This document shows positions 30,904 through 39,209 of a stretch of DNA of 52,309 nucleotides, one piece after another; position 1 is the stretch's first letter, and each line of letters opens with the position of its first letter. Both the position numbers and the translations under genes were made by a program. The stretch is from Streptomyces sp. JJ38 (lineage in GTDB: Bacteria > Actinomycetota > Actinomycetes > Streptomycetales > Streptomycetaceae). The stretch covers positions 1-52,309 of the forward strand of contig NZ_JABLSI010000036.1 in NCBI RefSeq assembly GCF_019303475.1, in the 5' to 3' direction. The notes below the pieces were generated by a model. That model made no database searches, was not told the origin of the DNA, and saw only the letters and a list, made by a program, of their open reading frames with translations.

Positions 30904-32654
30904 TTGCCGGTCTCCTTCGCACCCGATGCGCCGCCGGCGATGGAGGCCGGGGCCTCCTCGGCGATGTGGTTCTGCAACTGGTCGAGCGCGGCGATCTCCG
31001 GGTGGTGCAGATCGAACGCCGGCGACTCCGAACGCACCCGCGGCAGGGTGAGGAAGTTGTGCCGCGGCGGCGGGCAGGACGTCGCCCACTCGAGCGAACG
31101 GCCGTAGCCCCACGGGTCGTCGACGCCGACCTTCTCGCCGTACTTCGCCGTCTTCCAGACGTTGTAGAAGAACGGCAGCATCGACGCGCCGAGCAGGAAC
31201 GAGCTGATCGTCGAGATGGTGTTCAGCGCGGTGAAGCCGTCGGCCGCGAGGTAGTCGGCGTACCGGCGGGGCATGCCCTCGGCGCCGAGCCAGTGCTGCA
31301 CCAGGAAGGTGCCGTGGAAGCCGACGAACAGCGTCCAGAACGTCATCTTGCCGAGCCGCTCGTCCAGCATCTTGCCGGTGAACTTCGGCCACCAGAAGTG
31401 GAAGCCGGCGAACATCGCGAAGACCACGGTGCCGAACACCACGTAGTGGAAGTGGGCCACCACGAAGTAGGAGTCGGAGACGTGGAAGTCCATCGGCGGC
31501 GAGGCCAGGATGACGCCGGTCAGACCACCGAAGAGGAAGGTGATCAGGAAGCCGACGGTCCACAGCATCGGGGTCTCGAAGCTGAGCGAGCCCTTCCACA
31601 TGGTGCCGATCCAGTTGAAGAACTTCACACCGGTCGGAACCGCGATGAGGAAGGTCATGAAGGAGAAGAACGGCAGCAGCACGCCGCCGGTGACGTACAT
31701 GTGGTGGGCCCACACCGTCACCGAGAGGCCGGCGATCGCGATCGTCGCGCCGATGAGGCCGATGTAGCCGAAGAGCGGCTTGCGGGAGAAGACCGGGACG
31801 ATCTCCGAGACGATGCCGAAGAACGGCAGCGCGATGATGTACACCTCGGGGTGACCGAAGAACCAGAACAGGTGCTGCCACAGCAGCGCCCCGCCGTTGG
31901 CCGGGTCGAAGATGTGCGCCCCGAAGGTGCGGTCCACCATCAGGCCGAAGAGCGCCGCGGCGAGCACCGGGAAGGCCAGCAGCACCAGCACACCGGTGAG
32001 CAGCACGTTCCAGGTGAAGATCGGCATGCGGAACATCGTCATGCCCGGAGCGCGCATGCAGATGATCGTGGTGATGAAGTTGACCGCACCGAGGATCGTG
32101 CCGAAGCCGGAGAGGGCCAGACCGACGATCCACATGTCGGCGCCGACACCCGGCGAGTGCTCCACGCTGGAGAGCGGCGTGTAGGCGAACCAGCCGAAGC
32201 TGGCCGCGCCGTTCGGCGTGAGGAAGCCGCCCACGGCGATCGAGGAGCCGAAGAGGTAGAACCAGTAGGCCAGCATGTTCAGCCGCGGGAACGCCACGTC
32301 GGGCGCGCCGATCTGCAGCGGCATGATCCAGTTCGCGAAGCCCGCGAAGAGCGGCGTCGCGAACATCAGGAGCATCACCGTGCCGTGCATGGTGAAGAGC
32401 TGGTTGAACTGCTCGTTCGACACCAACTGCGTGCCCGGACGGGCCAGCTCGGCGCGCATGACGAGCGCCATGACGCCGCCGACGATGAAGAAGACGAACG
32501 ACGTGACGAGGTAGAGCGTGCCGATCGTCTTGTGGTCGGTGGTCGTCAGCCACTTGACCACGACGTTGCCTGGCTGCTTGCGCCGCACGGGCAGCTCGTT
32601 CTCATATGAGTCGTCTGCCGCGGCGGCACCCTGGGGTTCGTTGAGGATGCTCAC
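30900..32654 (-). CDS. ctaD: Cytochrome c oxidase subunit I
   Basis: A 584-residue catalytic subunit with twelve membrane helices, carrying heme a and the heme a3-CuB centre where oxygen is reduced. Signatures are TTDHKTIGTLYL at the N-terminus, the low-spin heme His in FTMHGTVMLLMFATPL, the CuB block WFFGHPEVYIIALP with the cross-linked His-Tyr, and VAHFHYVVFG. The GTG at 32654 overlaps the ctaC stop by four bases (GTGA). Genes ctaC, ctaD and ctaF are all joined this way. Confidence 0.97.
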   Translation of the reverse strand: MSILNEPQGAAAADDSYENELPVRRKQPGNVVVKWLTTTDHKTIGTLYLVTSFVFFIVGGVMALVMRAELARPGTQLVSNEQFNQLFTMHGTVMLLMFATPLFAGFANWIMPLQIGAPDVAFPRLNMLAYWFYLFGSSIAVGGFLTPNGAASFGWFAYTPLSSVEHSPGVGADMWIVGLALSGFGTILGAVNFITTIICMRAPGMTMFRMPIFTWNVLLTGVLVLLAFPVLAAALFGLMVDRTFGAHIFDPANGGALLWQHLFWFFGHPEVYIIALPFFGIVSEIVPVFSRKPLFGYIGLIGATIAIAGLSVTVWAHHMYVTGGVLLPFFSFMTFLIAVPTGVKFFNWIGTMWKGSLSFETPMLWTVGFLITFLFGGLTGVILASPPMDFHVSDSYFVVAHFHYVVFGTVVFAMFAGFHFWWPKFTGKMLDERLGKMTFWTLFVGFHGTFLVQHWLGAEGMPRRYADYLAADGFTALNTISTISSFLLGASMLPFFYNVWKTAKYGEKVGVDDPWGYGRSLEWATSCPPPRHNFLTLPRVRSESPAFDLHHPEIAALDQLQNHIAEEAPASIAGGASGAKETGK

Positions 32655-33652
32655 GGGTTGTTCGTCTCCGCATTCTTGGCCGCTTCCGACTGCTCGATCG
32701 TCGCAGGCAGATAGCCGGTGTTGCCCTGCTCGGCCAGTTCCTCCAAGTGCTGCTGGTAGCGCTCGGGGGAGACGACCTTGACGTTGAACAGCATCCGAGC
32801 GTGGTCCGTACCGCACAGCTCGGCGCACTTGCCGAGGAAGGTGCCCTCCTTGTTGGGGGTCACCTCGAAGACATTGGTGTGGCCGGGGATCACGTCCTGC
32901 TTCATCAGGAACGGCACCACCCAGAAGGAGTGGATGACGTCCCGCGAGGTGAGGACGAACTGGACCGTCTCACCCTTGGGCAGCCACAGCGTGGGGCCGG
33001 GGTTGCCCGTCTGCGGGTTCCGGTCGCCCGGGATGCCCGCCACGTGCACGCCCTCGGCGCCCTCGGGGACGGCCTCCATCATCCGGTCGGGGATACCGGC
33101 GAGCTCTTCGGCGTCCCGGTTGTCGGTGGACGGGTCGCCGTCCACGTCCTCCAGGTAGTTGAAGCCCCAGCTCCACTGGTAGCCGACGACGTTGATGACG
33201 TGGTCGGGCTTGTCGGAGGTCTCCAGCAGCTCGGTCTCGTCACGAGCCGTGAAGTAGAAGAGCACCGAGACCATGAGGAGCGGGACCACGGTGTACAGCG
33301 CCTCGATGGGCATGTTGTACCGGGTCTGTGTGGGCACCTGGACCTTGGTGCGGGAGCGCCGGTGGAAGATGACGCTCCACAGGATCAGCCCCCACACCAG
33401 CACGCCGACGGCGAGGGCGGCAGCCCACGAGCCCTGCCACAGGGAGAGGATGCGCGGCGCCTCCTCCGTGACGGGAGTGGGCATGCCGAGGCGGGGGAGG
33501 TCCTCTGATGTGCAACCGGTTGCGGTCGCCAGGACCAGGACCGCGGACAGCGCCGGCGGCAGGATCCGCCGCATCGGGCGCCGCGACCGGGGGGAACCAC
33601 CCGCGGGCGCCTCCAGGCGCTCGTGGGGGAGGTCGGAGCCGTTGGGACTCAC
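32651..33652 (-). CDS. ctaC: Cytochrome c oxidase subunit II
   Basis: A 333-residue subunit II. After a short hydrophilic start comes a signal sequence with lipobox-like ATGC, so the mature N-terminus is probably lipidated. Two membrane helices (SWAAALAVGVLVWGLILWSV and LYTVVPLLMVSVLFYF) precede the outside CuA domain, whose ligands are seen in HSFWVVPFL, GKCAELCGTDHARM. It accepts electrons from QcrC. The start is GTG at 33652 with GGGAAGG 6 nt upstream, giving the VSPNGSD start I recall from S. coelicolor; the frame is open further upstream without support. Confidence 0.95.
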   Translation of the reverse strand: MSPNGSDLPHERLEAPAGGSPRSRRPMRRILPPALSAVLVLATATGCTSEDLPRLGMPTPVTEEAPRILSLWQGSWAAALAVGVLVWGLILWSVIFHRRSRTKVQVPTQTRYNMPIEALYTVVPLLMVSVLFYFTARDETELLETSDKPDHVINVVGYQWSWGFNYLEDVDGDPSTDNRDAEELAGIPDRMMEAVPEGAEGVHVAGIPGDRNPQTGNPGPTLWLPKGETVQFVLTSRDVIHSFWVVPFLMKQDVIPGHTNVFEVTPNKEGTFLGKCAELCGTDHARMLFNVKVVSPERYQQHLEELAEQGNTGYLPATIEQSEAAKNAETNNP

Positions 33653-33727
33653 GTAGCGCCTTCCCGAGAGTCTCGCCCGCTCAGCCGGGCGCGGACCTGG
33701 TGACCGAGCGCCGGCCCTGGCGCGGGC

Positions 33728-33758
33728 AGGGTTTGGATGTTTATGCGGACCAAACCCT
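33728..33758. promoter_or_regulatory. Perfect 9-bp inverted repeat upstream of ctaC
   Basis: AGGGTTTGG (33728-33736) and CCAAACCCT (33750-33758) are separated by 13 bases that include the AT-rich ATGTTTATG. It is the most AT-rich spot of the ctaC/desulfurase intergenic region, 76 bases before ctaC. It looks like an operator or promoter region; an RNA hairpin is also possible. Confidence 0.55.
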
Positions 33759-33867
33759 ACTGGACACGATCTGGAGGCGTGCGGGGAGGGTGGGTAACGC
33801 GCCGCCGCTCCCTCCGAAGGGGTGGAATGCCCCGGTGCGGGGGCCCGGCGGCGGCCTCGCGGCGGGT

Positions 33868-33873
33868 TAGGTT
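33868..33873 (+). promoter_or_regulatory. -10 box of desulfurase-TusA gene, likely leaderless
   Basis: TAGGTT ends 6 nt before the GTG at 33880. No ribosome site is present. Confidence 0.45.
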
Positions 33874-33879
33874 TTGCCC

Positions 33880-35277
33880 GTGCCCTACTTCGACGCCGCA
33901 TCCGCCACTCCCCTGCACCCCCTGGCCCGGCAGGCGTTGCTCGCCGCGCTCGACGAGGGCTGGGCCGACCCGGCGCGGCTGCACCGCGAGGGGCGGCGGG
34001 CCAGGCTGCTGCTGGACGCGGCCCGGGAGTCGGCCGCGGAGTCGGTGGGCTGCCGACCGGACGAGTTGGTCTTCACCCCTTCGGGCACCCACGCCCTGCA
34101 CACCGGGGTGGCCGGCGTGCTGACAGGACGGCGCCGGACGGGACGGCACCTGCTGGTCTCGGCCGTCGAGCACTCGGCCGTCCTGCACGCCGCCGAGCGG
34201 CACGCGGCGGACGGCGGGACGGTGACCGAGGCACCGGTGGACCGCGGCGGCCGCGTCGTCCCGGAGAAGTTCGCCGGCTTGCTCCGTCCGGGGGGCCCGG
34301 AGCCCGGGGAGGCCACCGCGCTGGCCTGTCTGCAGTCCGCCAACCACGAGGTGGGCACCGTCCAGCCGGTGGCCGAGGTGGCCGCGGCCTGCCGGGAGGC
34401 GGACGTCCCCCTTCTGGTGGACGCCGCCCAGTCCCTGGCGTGGGGTCAGGTCGGCGGGGACTGGGCGCTGCTGGCCGCCAGCGCGCACAAGTGGGGCGGG
34501 CCGAGCGGGGTGGGGCTGCTCGCGGTGCGCAAGGGCGTCCGCTTCTCCCCACCGGGGCCGCGGGACGAGCGGGAGTCCGGGCGGGCGCCGGGCTTCGAGA
34601 ACCTGCCGGCCATCGTGGCCGCCGCGGCCTCGCTGCGGGCGGTGCAGGCCGAGGCGGCGGCGGAGGCGGAGCGGCTGCGTCCGCTGGTGGACCGCATCCG
34701 GCAGGCGGTGCCCGAACGCGTGGGGGACGTGGAGGTGGTGGGTGATCCGCTGCGCCGGCTGCCGCACATCGTGACCTTCTCCTGCCTCTACGCGGACGGC
34801 GAGGCGCTCCTGCACGCGCTGGACGAGGCCGGGTTCTCGGTGTCCTCCGGCTCCTCGTGCACGTCCAGCACCCTGACCCCGAGCCATGTGCTGCGCGCGA
34901 TGGGCGTCCTGTCGGAGGGGAACATCCGGATGTCCCTCCCCCGGGGGACGACGGCGGAGGAGGTGGACGCCTTCCTGAGGGCGCTCCCGGAGGCCGTCCG
35001 CTCCGTGCGGGACCAGCTGAAGCCGCAGGAGGCCGCGTCGGCCGAGCCCGCCCCGACGCCCTCCGAGGCGTCGATCACCGTGGACGCCCTGGGCAAGCGC
35101 TGCCCGATCCCGGTGATCGAGCTGGCCAAGGTGATCGACCGGGTGCCGGTGGGCGGCGTCGTCATCGTGCTCTCCGACGACGAGGCCGCCCGGCTGGACA
35201 TCCCGGCGTGGTGCGAGATGCGCGGGCAGGAGTTCCTCGGCGCCGAGGGGACGGAGTACCGGGTCCGCCGCCGCTGA
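33880..35277 (+). CDS. Cysteine desulfurase fused to a TusA sulfurtransferase domain
   Basis: A 465-residue fusion. Residues 1-380 are an IscS/NifS-type desulfurase: YFDAASATPLHP, SVEHSAVLHA, LQSANHEVGTVQP, PLLVDAAQSLAWG, the PLP lysine at about 204 (SAHKWGGPSG) and the persulfide Cys at about 327 (SSGSSCTSSTLTP). After a Pro/Ala linker the last 75 residues are a TusA domain with its acceptor Cys at about 408 (GKRCPIPVIELA). In other bacteria the two are separate proteins and pass persulfide sulfur to tRNA or molybdenum cofactor synthesis; here transfer can be within one chain. The start is set at GTG 33880 because of the -10 spacing; TTG at 33874 is the alternative. Divergent from ctaC. Confidence 0.9.
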   Translation: MPYFDAASATPLHPLARQALLAALDEGWADPARLHREGRRARLLLDAARESAAESVGCRPDELVFTPSGTHALHTGVAGVLTGRRRTGRHLLVSAVEHSAVLHAAERHAADGGTVTEAPVDRGGRVVPEKFAGLLRPGGPEPGEATALACLQSANHEVGTVQPVAEVAAACREADVPLLVDAAQSLAWGQVGGDWALLAASAHKWGGPSGVGLLAVRKGVRFSPPGPRDERESGRAPGFENLPAIVAAAASLRAVQAEAAAEAERLRPLVDRIRQAVPERVGDVEVVGDPLRRLPHIVTFSCLYADGEALLHALDEAGFSVSSGSSCTSSTLTPSHVLRAMGVLSEGNIRMSLPRGTTAEEVDAFLRALPEAVRSVRDQLKPQEAASAEPAPTPSEASITVDALGKRCPIPVIELAKVIDRVPVGGVVIVLSDDEAARLDIPAWCEMRGQEFLGAEGTEYRVRRR

Positions 35278-35299
35278 TCTCCTGCCCGGGGCCCGGATG

Positions 35300-36274
35300 T
35301 CAGGCCAGGTTGGCCTGGACCTCGGCGGCGGCGTCGGAACCGTAGGCCTTGGTGAAACGCTCCATGAAGTGATCGCGGCTGAGCGCGTACTCCTGGGTGC
35401 CGACGGTCTCGATGACCAGGGTCGCCAGCATGCAGCCGACCTGGGCCGCCCGCTCCAGGCTCACGCCCCAGGCGAGGCCGGAGAGGAAGCCGGCCCGGAA
35501 GGCGTCGCCGACGCCCGTCGGGTCGGCCTTGCGCTCCTCCTCCGGGCAGCCGACCTCGACGGTCGGCTCGCCCTTGCGTTCGATCCGCACACCGCGGGCG
35601 CCCAGGGTGGTGACGCGGGTGCCGACCCGGGTGAGCAGCTCCTCCGCGGACCAGCCGGTCTTCCGCTCGATGAGCGCGGCCTCGTACTCGTTGGCGAAGA
35701 GGTAGGCGGCGCCGTCGGTGAGCTCGCGGATCTCGTCGCCGTCCATGCGCGCGAGCTGCTGCGAGTAGTCGGCGGCGAAGGGGATGCCGCGGTTCCGGCA
35801 CTCCTCGGTGTGCCGGAACATCGCCTCCGGGTCGTCGGCGCCGATGTGGACCAGATCCAGGGTGCCCACACGCTCGGCGACGGCGTGGAGCTCGATGAGC
35901 CGGGCCTCGCTCATGGCCCCGGTGTAGAAGGAGCCGATCTGGTTGTGGTCGGTGTCGGTGGTGCAGACGAAGCGGGCGGTGTGCAGCACTTCGGAGATCC
36001 GCACGGACTCGGTGTCCACGCCGTGCCGCTCCAGCCAGGCGCTGTACTCGGCGAAGTCCTCACCGGCCGCGCCGACGAGGACGGGACGGGCGCCGAGCTG
36101 CCCCATGCCGAAGCAGATGTTGGCCGCGACGCCCCCGCGGCGGACGTCGAGGGTGTCCACGAGGAAGGACAGGGAGACGGTGTGCAACTGCTCCGCGACC
36201 AACTGGTCGGCGAATCGACCGGGGAAGGTCATCAGGTGATCGGTGGCGATGGAGCCGGAGACGGCGATGCGCAC
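35300..36274 (-). CDS. adoK: Adenosine kinase-like PfkB-family sugar/nucleoside kinase
   Basis: A 324-residue PfkB/ribokinase-fold kinase, the same length as mycobacterial adenosine kinase (Rv2202c), whose gene lies at the equivalent place beside ctaC. Signatures are VSGSIATDHLM at the start, GGVAANICFGMGQLG (first PfkB signature) and DPTGVGDAFRAGFL (second signature with catalytic Asp). The S. coelicolor counterpart SCO2158 has been described as adenosine kinase by my recall, so purine salvage is the likely role. The start is GTG at 36274 with AGGAG 9 nt upstream; a start 14 codons earlier lacks one. Confidence 0.85.
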   Translation of the reverse strand: MRIAVSGSIATDHLMTFPGRFADQLVAEQLHTVSLSFLVDTLDVRRGGVAANICFGMGQLGARPVLVGAAGEDFAEYSAWLERHGVDTESVRISEVLHTARFVCTTDTDHNQIGSFYTGAMSEARLIELHAVAERVGTLDLVHIGADDPEAMFRHTEECRNRGIPFAADYSQQLARMDGDEIRELTDGAAYLFANEYEAALIERKTGWSAEELLTRVGTRVTTLGARGVRIERKGEPTVEVGCPEEERKADPTGVGDAFRAGFLSGLAWGVSLERAAQVGCMLATLVIETVGTQEYALSRDHFMERFTKAYGSDAAAEVQANLA

Positions 36275-36354
36275 GGCGGGCTGCTCCTGTCGTGGCGGAG
36301 TCGGTTGGGCGGTCACTTCACGCTACCCGTTCGAGGGAACTTCGCAGCAGATGT

Positions 36355-36415
36355 ACCTACTGGCGATTACTACCCGAAAGTAGGTCTTACCCGACGTCCG
36401 ATTGCTGGCTACCGT
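36355..36415 (+). promoter_or_regulatory. Promoter with inverted repeat before small unknown gene
   Basis: ACCTACT (36355-36361) and AGTAGGT (36379-36385) form a 7-bp inverted repeat, followed by a weak -35 TTACCC (36387-36392) and -10 TACCGT (36410-36415) 17 nt apart. The -10 ends 6 nt before the ATG at 36422, so a leaderless mRNA is likely. The repeat could regulate this gene or the divergent adoK. Confidence 0.5.
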
Positions 36416-36421
36416 CGACTC

Positions 36422-36637
36422 ATGACCAAGGACAGGGCACCCTCGACCACGTCCGGCGCGCCCGAGCCGGAATCCCTCGACGAGTTGCGGGGCGACTGCG
36501 CGCGGATGGCCGGGCGCTGGACGTCCGGCTCCGCGGCCGCCGCGGAACCGCGCAAGCCCGCCGAGCCGCTGCACGGCGTACGGGTCCCCGACCGCTCCAG
36601 TCGGCTCCTGGACGGGATGTCCGACTACGGCGACTGA
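36422..36637 (+). CDS. Small unknown protein, 71 residues
   Basis: A 71-residue soluble protein, acidic and Ala/Pro-rich, with ESLDELRGDCARMAG and a C-terminal DRSSRLLDGMSDYGD. I know no family for it, though its place beside adoK appears conserved in Streptomyces by recall. ATG at 36422 has no ribosome site but a promoter at the right distance for a leaderless transcript. It contains one Cys and no membrane segment. Confidence 0.6.
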   Translation: MTKDRAPSTTSGAPEPESLDELRGDCARMAGRWTSGSAAAAEPRKPAEPLHGVRVPDRSSRLLDGMSDYGD

Positions 36638-36756
36638 CCGGCCCCGCCGGACGGCGGAGCCGACGGGAGAGCCCACCGGAAGACGAAGCGGAACCGGAAC
36701 GCTCCTCGGCACGTCCCACCCGCGTCAGCGCAGGGCGGAGCCGAAGGAGCGACGCG

Positions 36757-38304
36757 GTGAGCACGGTGGATACAGAACCGCACCCCGATGACGTGCCGGA
36801 GAGGCCCGGCCGAAGGCGGCTGGTCACCGCGATGGTGGCCGTCGCGGTGCTGCTGGTCGGCGGCGGCGCGGTCGTCGCCGCCGGGCAGGGCGGCCCCTCG
36901 GGCGGCGCGAAGCCGGACGTCGCGGCCGTGGGTGAACCCGACCCGCTGGAGCTGGAGGGCTATCCGGAGGCGGCCGCCGCCTCCGTGCCCACCTTCCGCG
37001 CCGAGGGCGAGCTCCCGCGTGGCCCGCAGCGGGCCACGGTGTACCGCCCCACCGGGCAGGTGGACAAGGAGACGGTGACGGAGCTCGCCCGCTCGCTCGG
37101 CATCACCGCGGAGCCGGAGCGCGAGCACGGCTCCTGGGTGGCCGCCGACGGCACCGACGGCACGGGCCCCGCCCTGCGGGTGCGCGAGCGGGACGGCGGC
37201 GCCTGGTCCTTCGTCCACTACACGCCCCAGGGCGACGACAAGGGCGGGCTGAAGGGCGAGGAAGTGCCCTCGCACGACGGCACCGCGACGTCCCCCGGGC
37301 GGGCGCCGGCCGCGCCCATCACACCGCCGGTCTCCCCCGAGGAGGCCAAGGAGATCGCCGCCCCGGTGCTGGAGGCCGCGGGCCTGGGCGAGGCGCGGAC
37401 GGAGGCCGCCGGGACACGGGGCGCCCTGCGGCTCGTGGAGGCGGACCCGGTGCTGGAGGAGGTGCCCACGGACGCCTGGCGGACCACCGTGTCGGTCGGG
37501 GCCGACGGGCGCGTCGTCCGGGCGGAGGGTCACCTGGCCACCGTGCGGGCCGGCACCACGTACCCGGTGCTGGGCGCCGAGGAGACGCTGCGGGTGATGA
37601 GCGAGCGCGGCGTTCCGGTGGCGGTGCACTGTGTGACGACGCCCTGCCCGGCACAGCGGATGGAGCCGTCGGCGGGCCAGGACGAGCTGGTGGTCACGGA
37701 CGCCGAGTTCGTGCTCGCCGCCCGGCACTCGCGCGGCGAGCCGGTACTCGTGCCGTCGTGGCGGTTCGAGCTGGCGGACGACGGCGGGGCGCGGGGACGC
37801 GCCGTGACCTTTCCCGCCCTGGAGCCGGTGGACATCACCGTCGCGGCCGGCGGCGAGGGGAGCCCGGGCGCCCCGGGGGACCCGGGCGAGCCCACGGGCG
37901 TCCCCGCGCCCGGCGAGCGGCCCGACCCGCGCCCCAGCGCGCCGCCCACGACGGACCCCATGCCGCCCGCGCCGCCGAAGGGTGACGGCGGCCAGGAGCC
38001 CGGCTTCGTGCCTCCGGCCGACCCGGACGTGGAGCCGCCCCACATGGGCATGACGGTGGAGGGCTACAGCGCGAGCGACCGCGAGCTGACCCTGCACTTC
38101 ATGGGCGGGGTGTGCGGCGTCTACGCGGCCGAGGCCGCGGAGACGGCGGACCGCGTGCGGGTGACGGTGGCCGCGACCCCGGCCGAGCCCGGGCAGCCCT
38201 GCATCCTCGTCGCCAAGGAGACGAGCGTCACGGTGCCCCTGGAGGAGCCGGTCGGCGAGCGCACGGTCGTCGACGCCGGGGGCCGGACGATTCCGCGCCG
38301 CTGA
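36757..38304 (+). CDS. Large single-pass membrane protein, SCO2160-like
   Basis: A 515-residue protein with a short basic cytoplasmic start, one membrane helix (VTAMVAVAVLLVGGGAVVAAG, about 24-44) and a long outside part. The outside part has a folded region (about 60-360) with two repeated sections resembling lipid-carrier or YcnI-like beta domains, a Cys pair (HCVTTPCPAQ), a Pro/Gly-rich linker (about 370-415) and a small C-terminal beta domain with two Cys. No catalytic motif is seen. An unrelated-looking membrane gene (Rv2203) has the same position between adoK and erpA in Mycobacterium. Start GTG at 36757 with GAAGGAG 7 nt upstream. Function unknown. Confidence 0.75.
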   Translation: MSTVDTEPHPDDVPERPGRRRLVTAMVAVAVLLVGGGAVVAAGQGGPSGGAKPDVAAVGEPDPLELEGYPEAAAASVPTFRAEGELPRGPQRATVYRPTGQVDKETVTELARSLGITAEPEREHGSWVAADGTDGTGPALRVRERDGGAWSFVHYTPQGDDKGGLKGEEVPSHDGTATSPGRAPAAPITPPVSPEEAKEIAAPVLEAAGLGEARTEAAGTRGALRLVEADPVLEEVPTDAWRTTVSVGADGRVVRAEGHLATVRAGTTYPVLGAEETLRVMSERGVPVAVHCVTTPCPAQRMEPSAGQDELVVTDAEFVLAARHSRGEPVLVPSWRFELADDGGARGRAVTFPALEPVDITVAAGGEGSPGAPGDPGEPTGVPAPGERPDPRPSAPPTTDPMPPAPPKGDGGQEPGFVPPADPDVEPPHMGMTVEGYSASDRELTLHFMGGVCGVYAAEAAETADRVRVTVAATPAEPGQPCILVAKETSVTVPLEEPVGERTVVDAGGRTIPRR

Positions 38305-38397
38305 GCGTCCGCGTCACGCGGCCCCACTCCCGGCGCGGAGCGGAGGACGCAGGCCCTGGAGGCAGGGCCGAGGACGCAGGCCGAGGACACCGTGAGC

Positions 38398-38440
38398 ACG
38401 ACGGAGGGCGGCTCCCCGAGTGGGAGCCGCCCTCCGTCGT
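38398..38440. terminator. 19-bp perfect terminator stem between convergent genes
   Basis: Bases 38398-38416 pair without mismatch with 38422-38440 around a CGAGT loop. It ends the membrane-protein gene and can also work for the convergent erpA gene. Confidence 0.85.
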
Positions 38441-38446
38441 CGCACA

Positions 38447-38482
38447 CCGCCGGCCCGGCCCCGTACGGGGCCGGGCCGGCGG
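38447..38482. terminator. 36-bp perfect palindrome next to the erpA stop
   Basis: A fully self-complementary 36-base sequence centred on CGTACG, 6 bases past the erpA stop. With the previous hairpin it makes a double terminator for two converging genes. As DNA it could also form a cruciform. Confidence 0.75.
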
Positions 38483-38488
38483 GCTCGC

Positions 38489-38845
38489 TCAGCTGAAGGA
38501 ATCGCCGCAGGCGCAGGAGCCGGTGGCGTTCGGGTTGTCGATCGTGAAGCCCTGCTTCTCGATGGTGTCGACGAAGTCGATCGAGGCGCCGTTGAGGTAC
38601 GGGGCACTCATCCGGTCGGTGACGACCTTCACACCGTCGAAGTCCTTCACGACGTCCCCGTCGAGGGAACGCTCGTCGAAGAAGAGCTGGTAGCGCAGAC
38701 CGGAGCAGCCGCCCGGCTGAACGGCGACGCGCAGCGCCAGGTCGTCCCGGCCCTCCTGCTCCAGCAGGGTCTTGACCTTCGACGCCGCGGCGTCGGACAG
38801 GATGATGCCGTCAGTCGTCGTAGCCGTCTCGTCCGATACGGACAT
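38489..38845 (-). CDS. erpA: Iron-sulfur cluster insertion protein, HesB/IscA/ErpA family
   Basis: A 118-residue A-type Fe-S carrier. The three cluster-binding cysteines are in PGGCSGLRYQL (about residue 50) and GSCACGDSF at the C-terminus. ErpA delivers [4Fe-4S] clusters to late targets; the neighbouring divergent gene encodes NadA, a [4Fe-4S] enzyme. ATG at 38845 has GGGAGAG 7 nt upstream; the longer open frame has no ribosome site. The position next to adoK and nadA is conserved. Confidence 0.92.
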   Translation of the reverse strand: MSVSDETATTTDGIILSDAAASKVKTLLEQEGRDDLALRVAVQPGGCSGLRYQLFFDERSLDGDVVKDFDGVKVVTDRMSAPYLNGASIDFVDTIEKQGFTIDNPNATGSCACGDSFS

Positions 38846-39209
38846 CTGCTTCTCTCCCGGGTTGTACGGACTGCTCTGCCACCTGGGGAACAGGCGGGCT
38901 GCCGGATTCATTCCGGTGCGGGGTCATCCTCTTCCGCTCATTCCGCCTTCATGCTCGCACACCGCCCCGCACTCGGTCACGGCCCGGCGGCAGGGAGCGG
39001 GGGTCGGGGACGGGGCGTGCGTCACATCGCAGGCCCGCTGCATCGTCACACTGACACGAACCGGTTATCATGGGATTGCGTCAGTTAGACGAGAAACCGA
39101 GTCAGACCAGAAGACGAGGCAGGGGTCGCCCGCCCAGGGCGGCCCTGAATCAAGGGTGCGTGCCGTCAGCTTCCAAGGCGCCCGGATTCGCCAAGAGGAG
39201 TGAACAAAC
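38846..39209. other. Divergent erpA/nadA intergenic region
   Basis: 364 bases with no gene I can support. The nadA side has a -10 box TATCAT (39066-39071) inside an ACTGAC-N24-GTCAGT inverted repeat (39050-39085); GTCAG recurs at 39101. The erpA side has no clear promoter. Confidence 0.55.
39050..39085 (+). promoter_or_regulatory. nadA promoter with flanking inverted repeat
   Basis: ACTGAC (39050-39055) and GTCAGT (39080-39085) flank the -10 box TATCAT (39066-39071), with the palindrome AACCGGTT in between. The placement fits a repressor site over the core promoter. An NAD-responsive regulator such as NrtR or NadR is possible but I cannot confirm its motif. Confidence 0.45.

Noticed and set aside
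35297..36421. Upstream extension of the 71-residue gene through adoK
   Set aside because: The frame is open across adoK on the opposite strand, but only the part from 36422 has a promoter and non-shadow composition.
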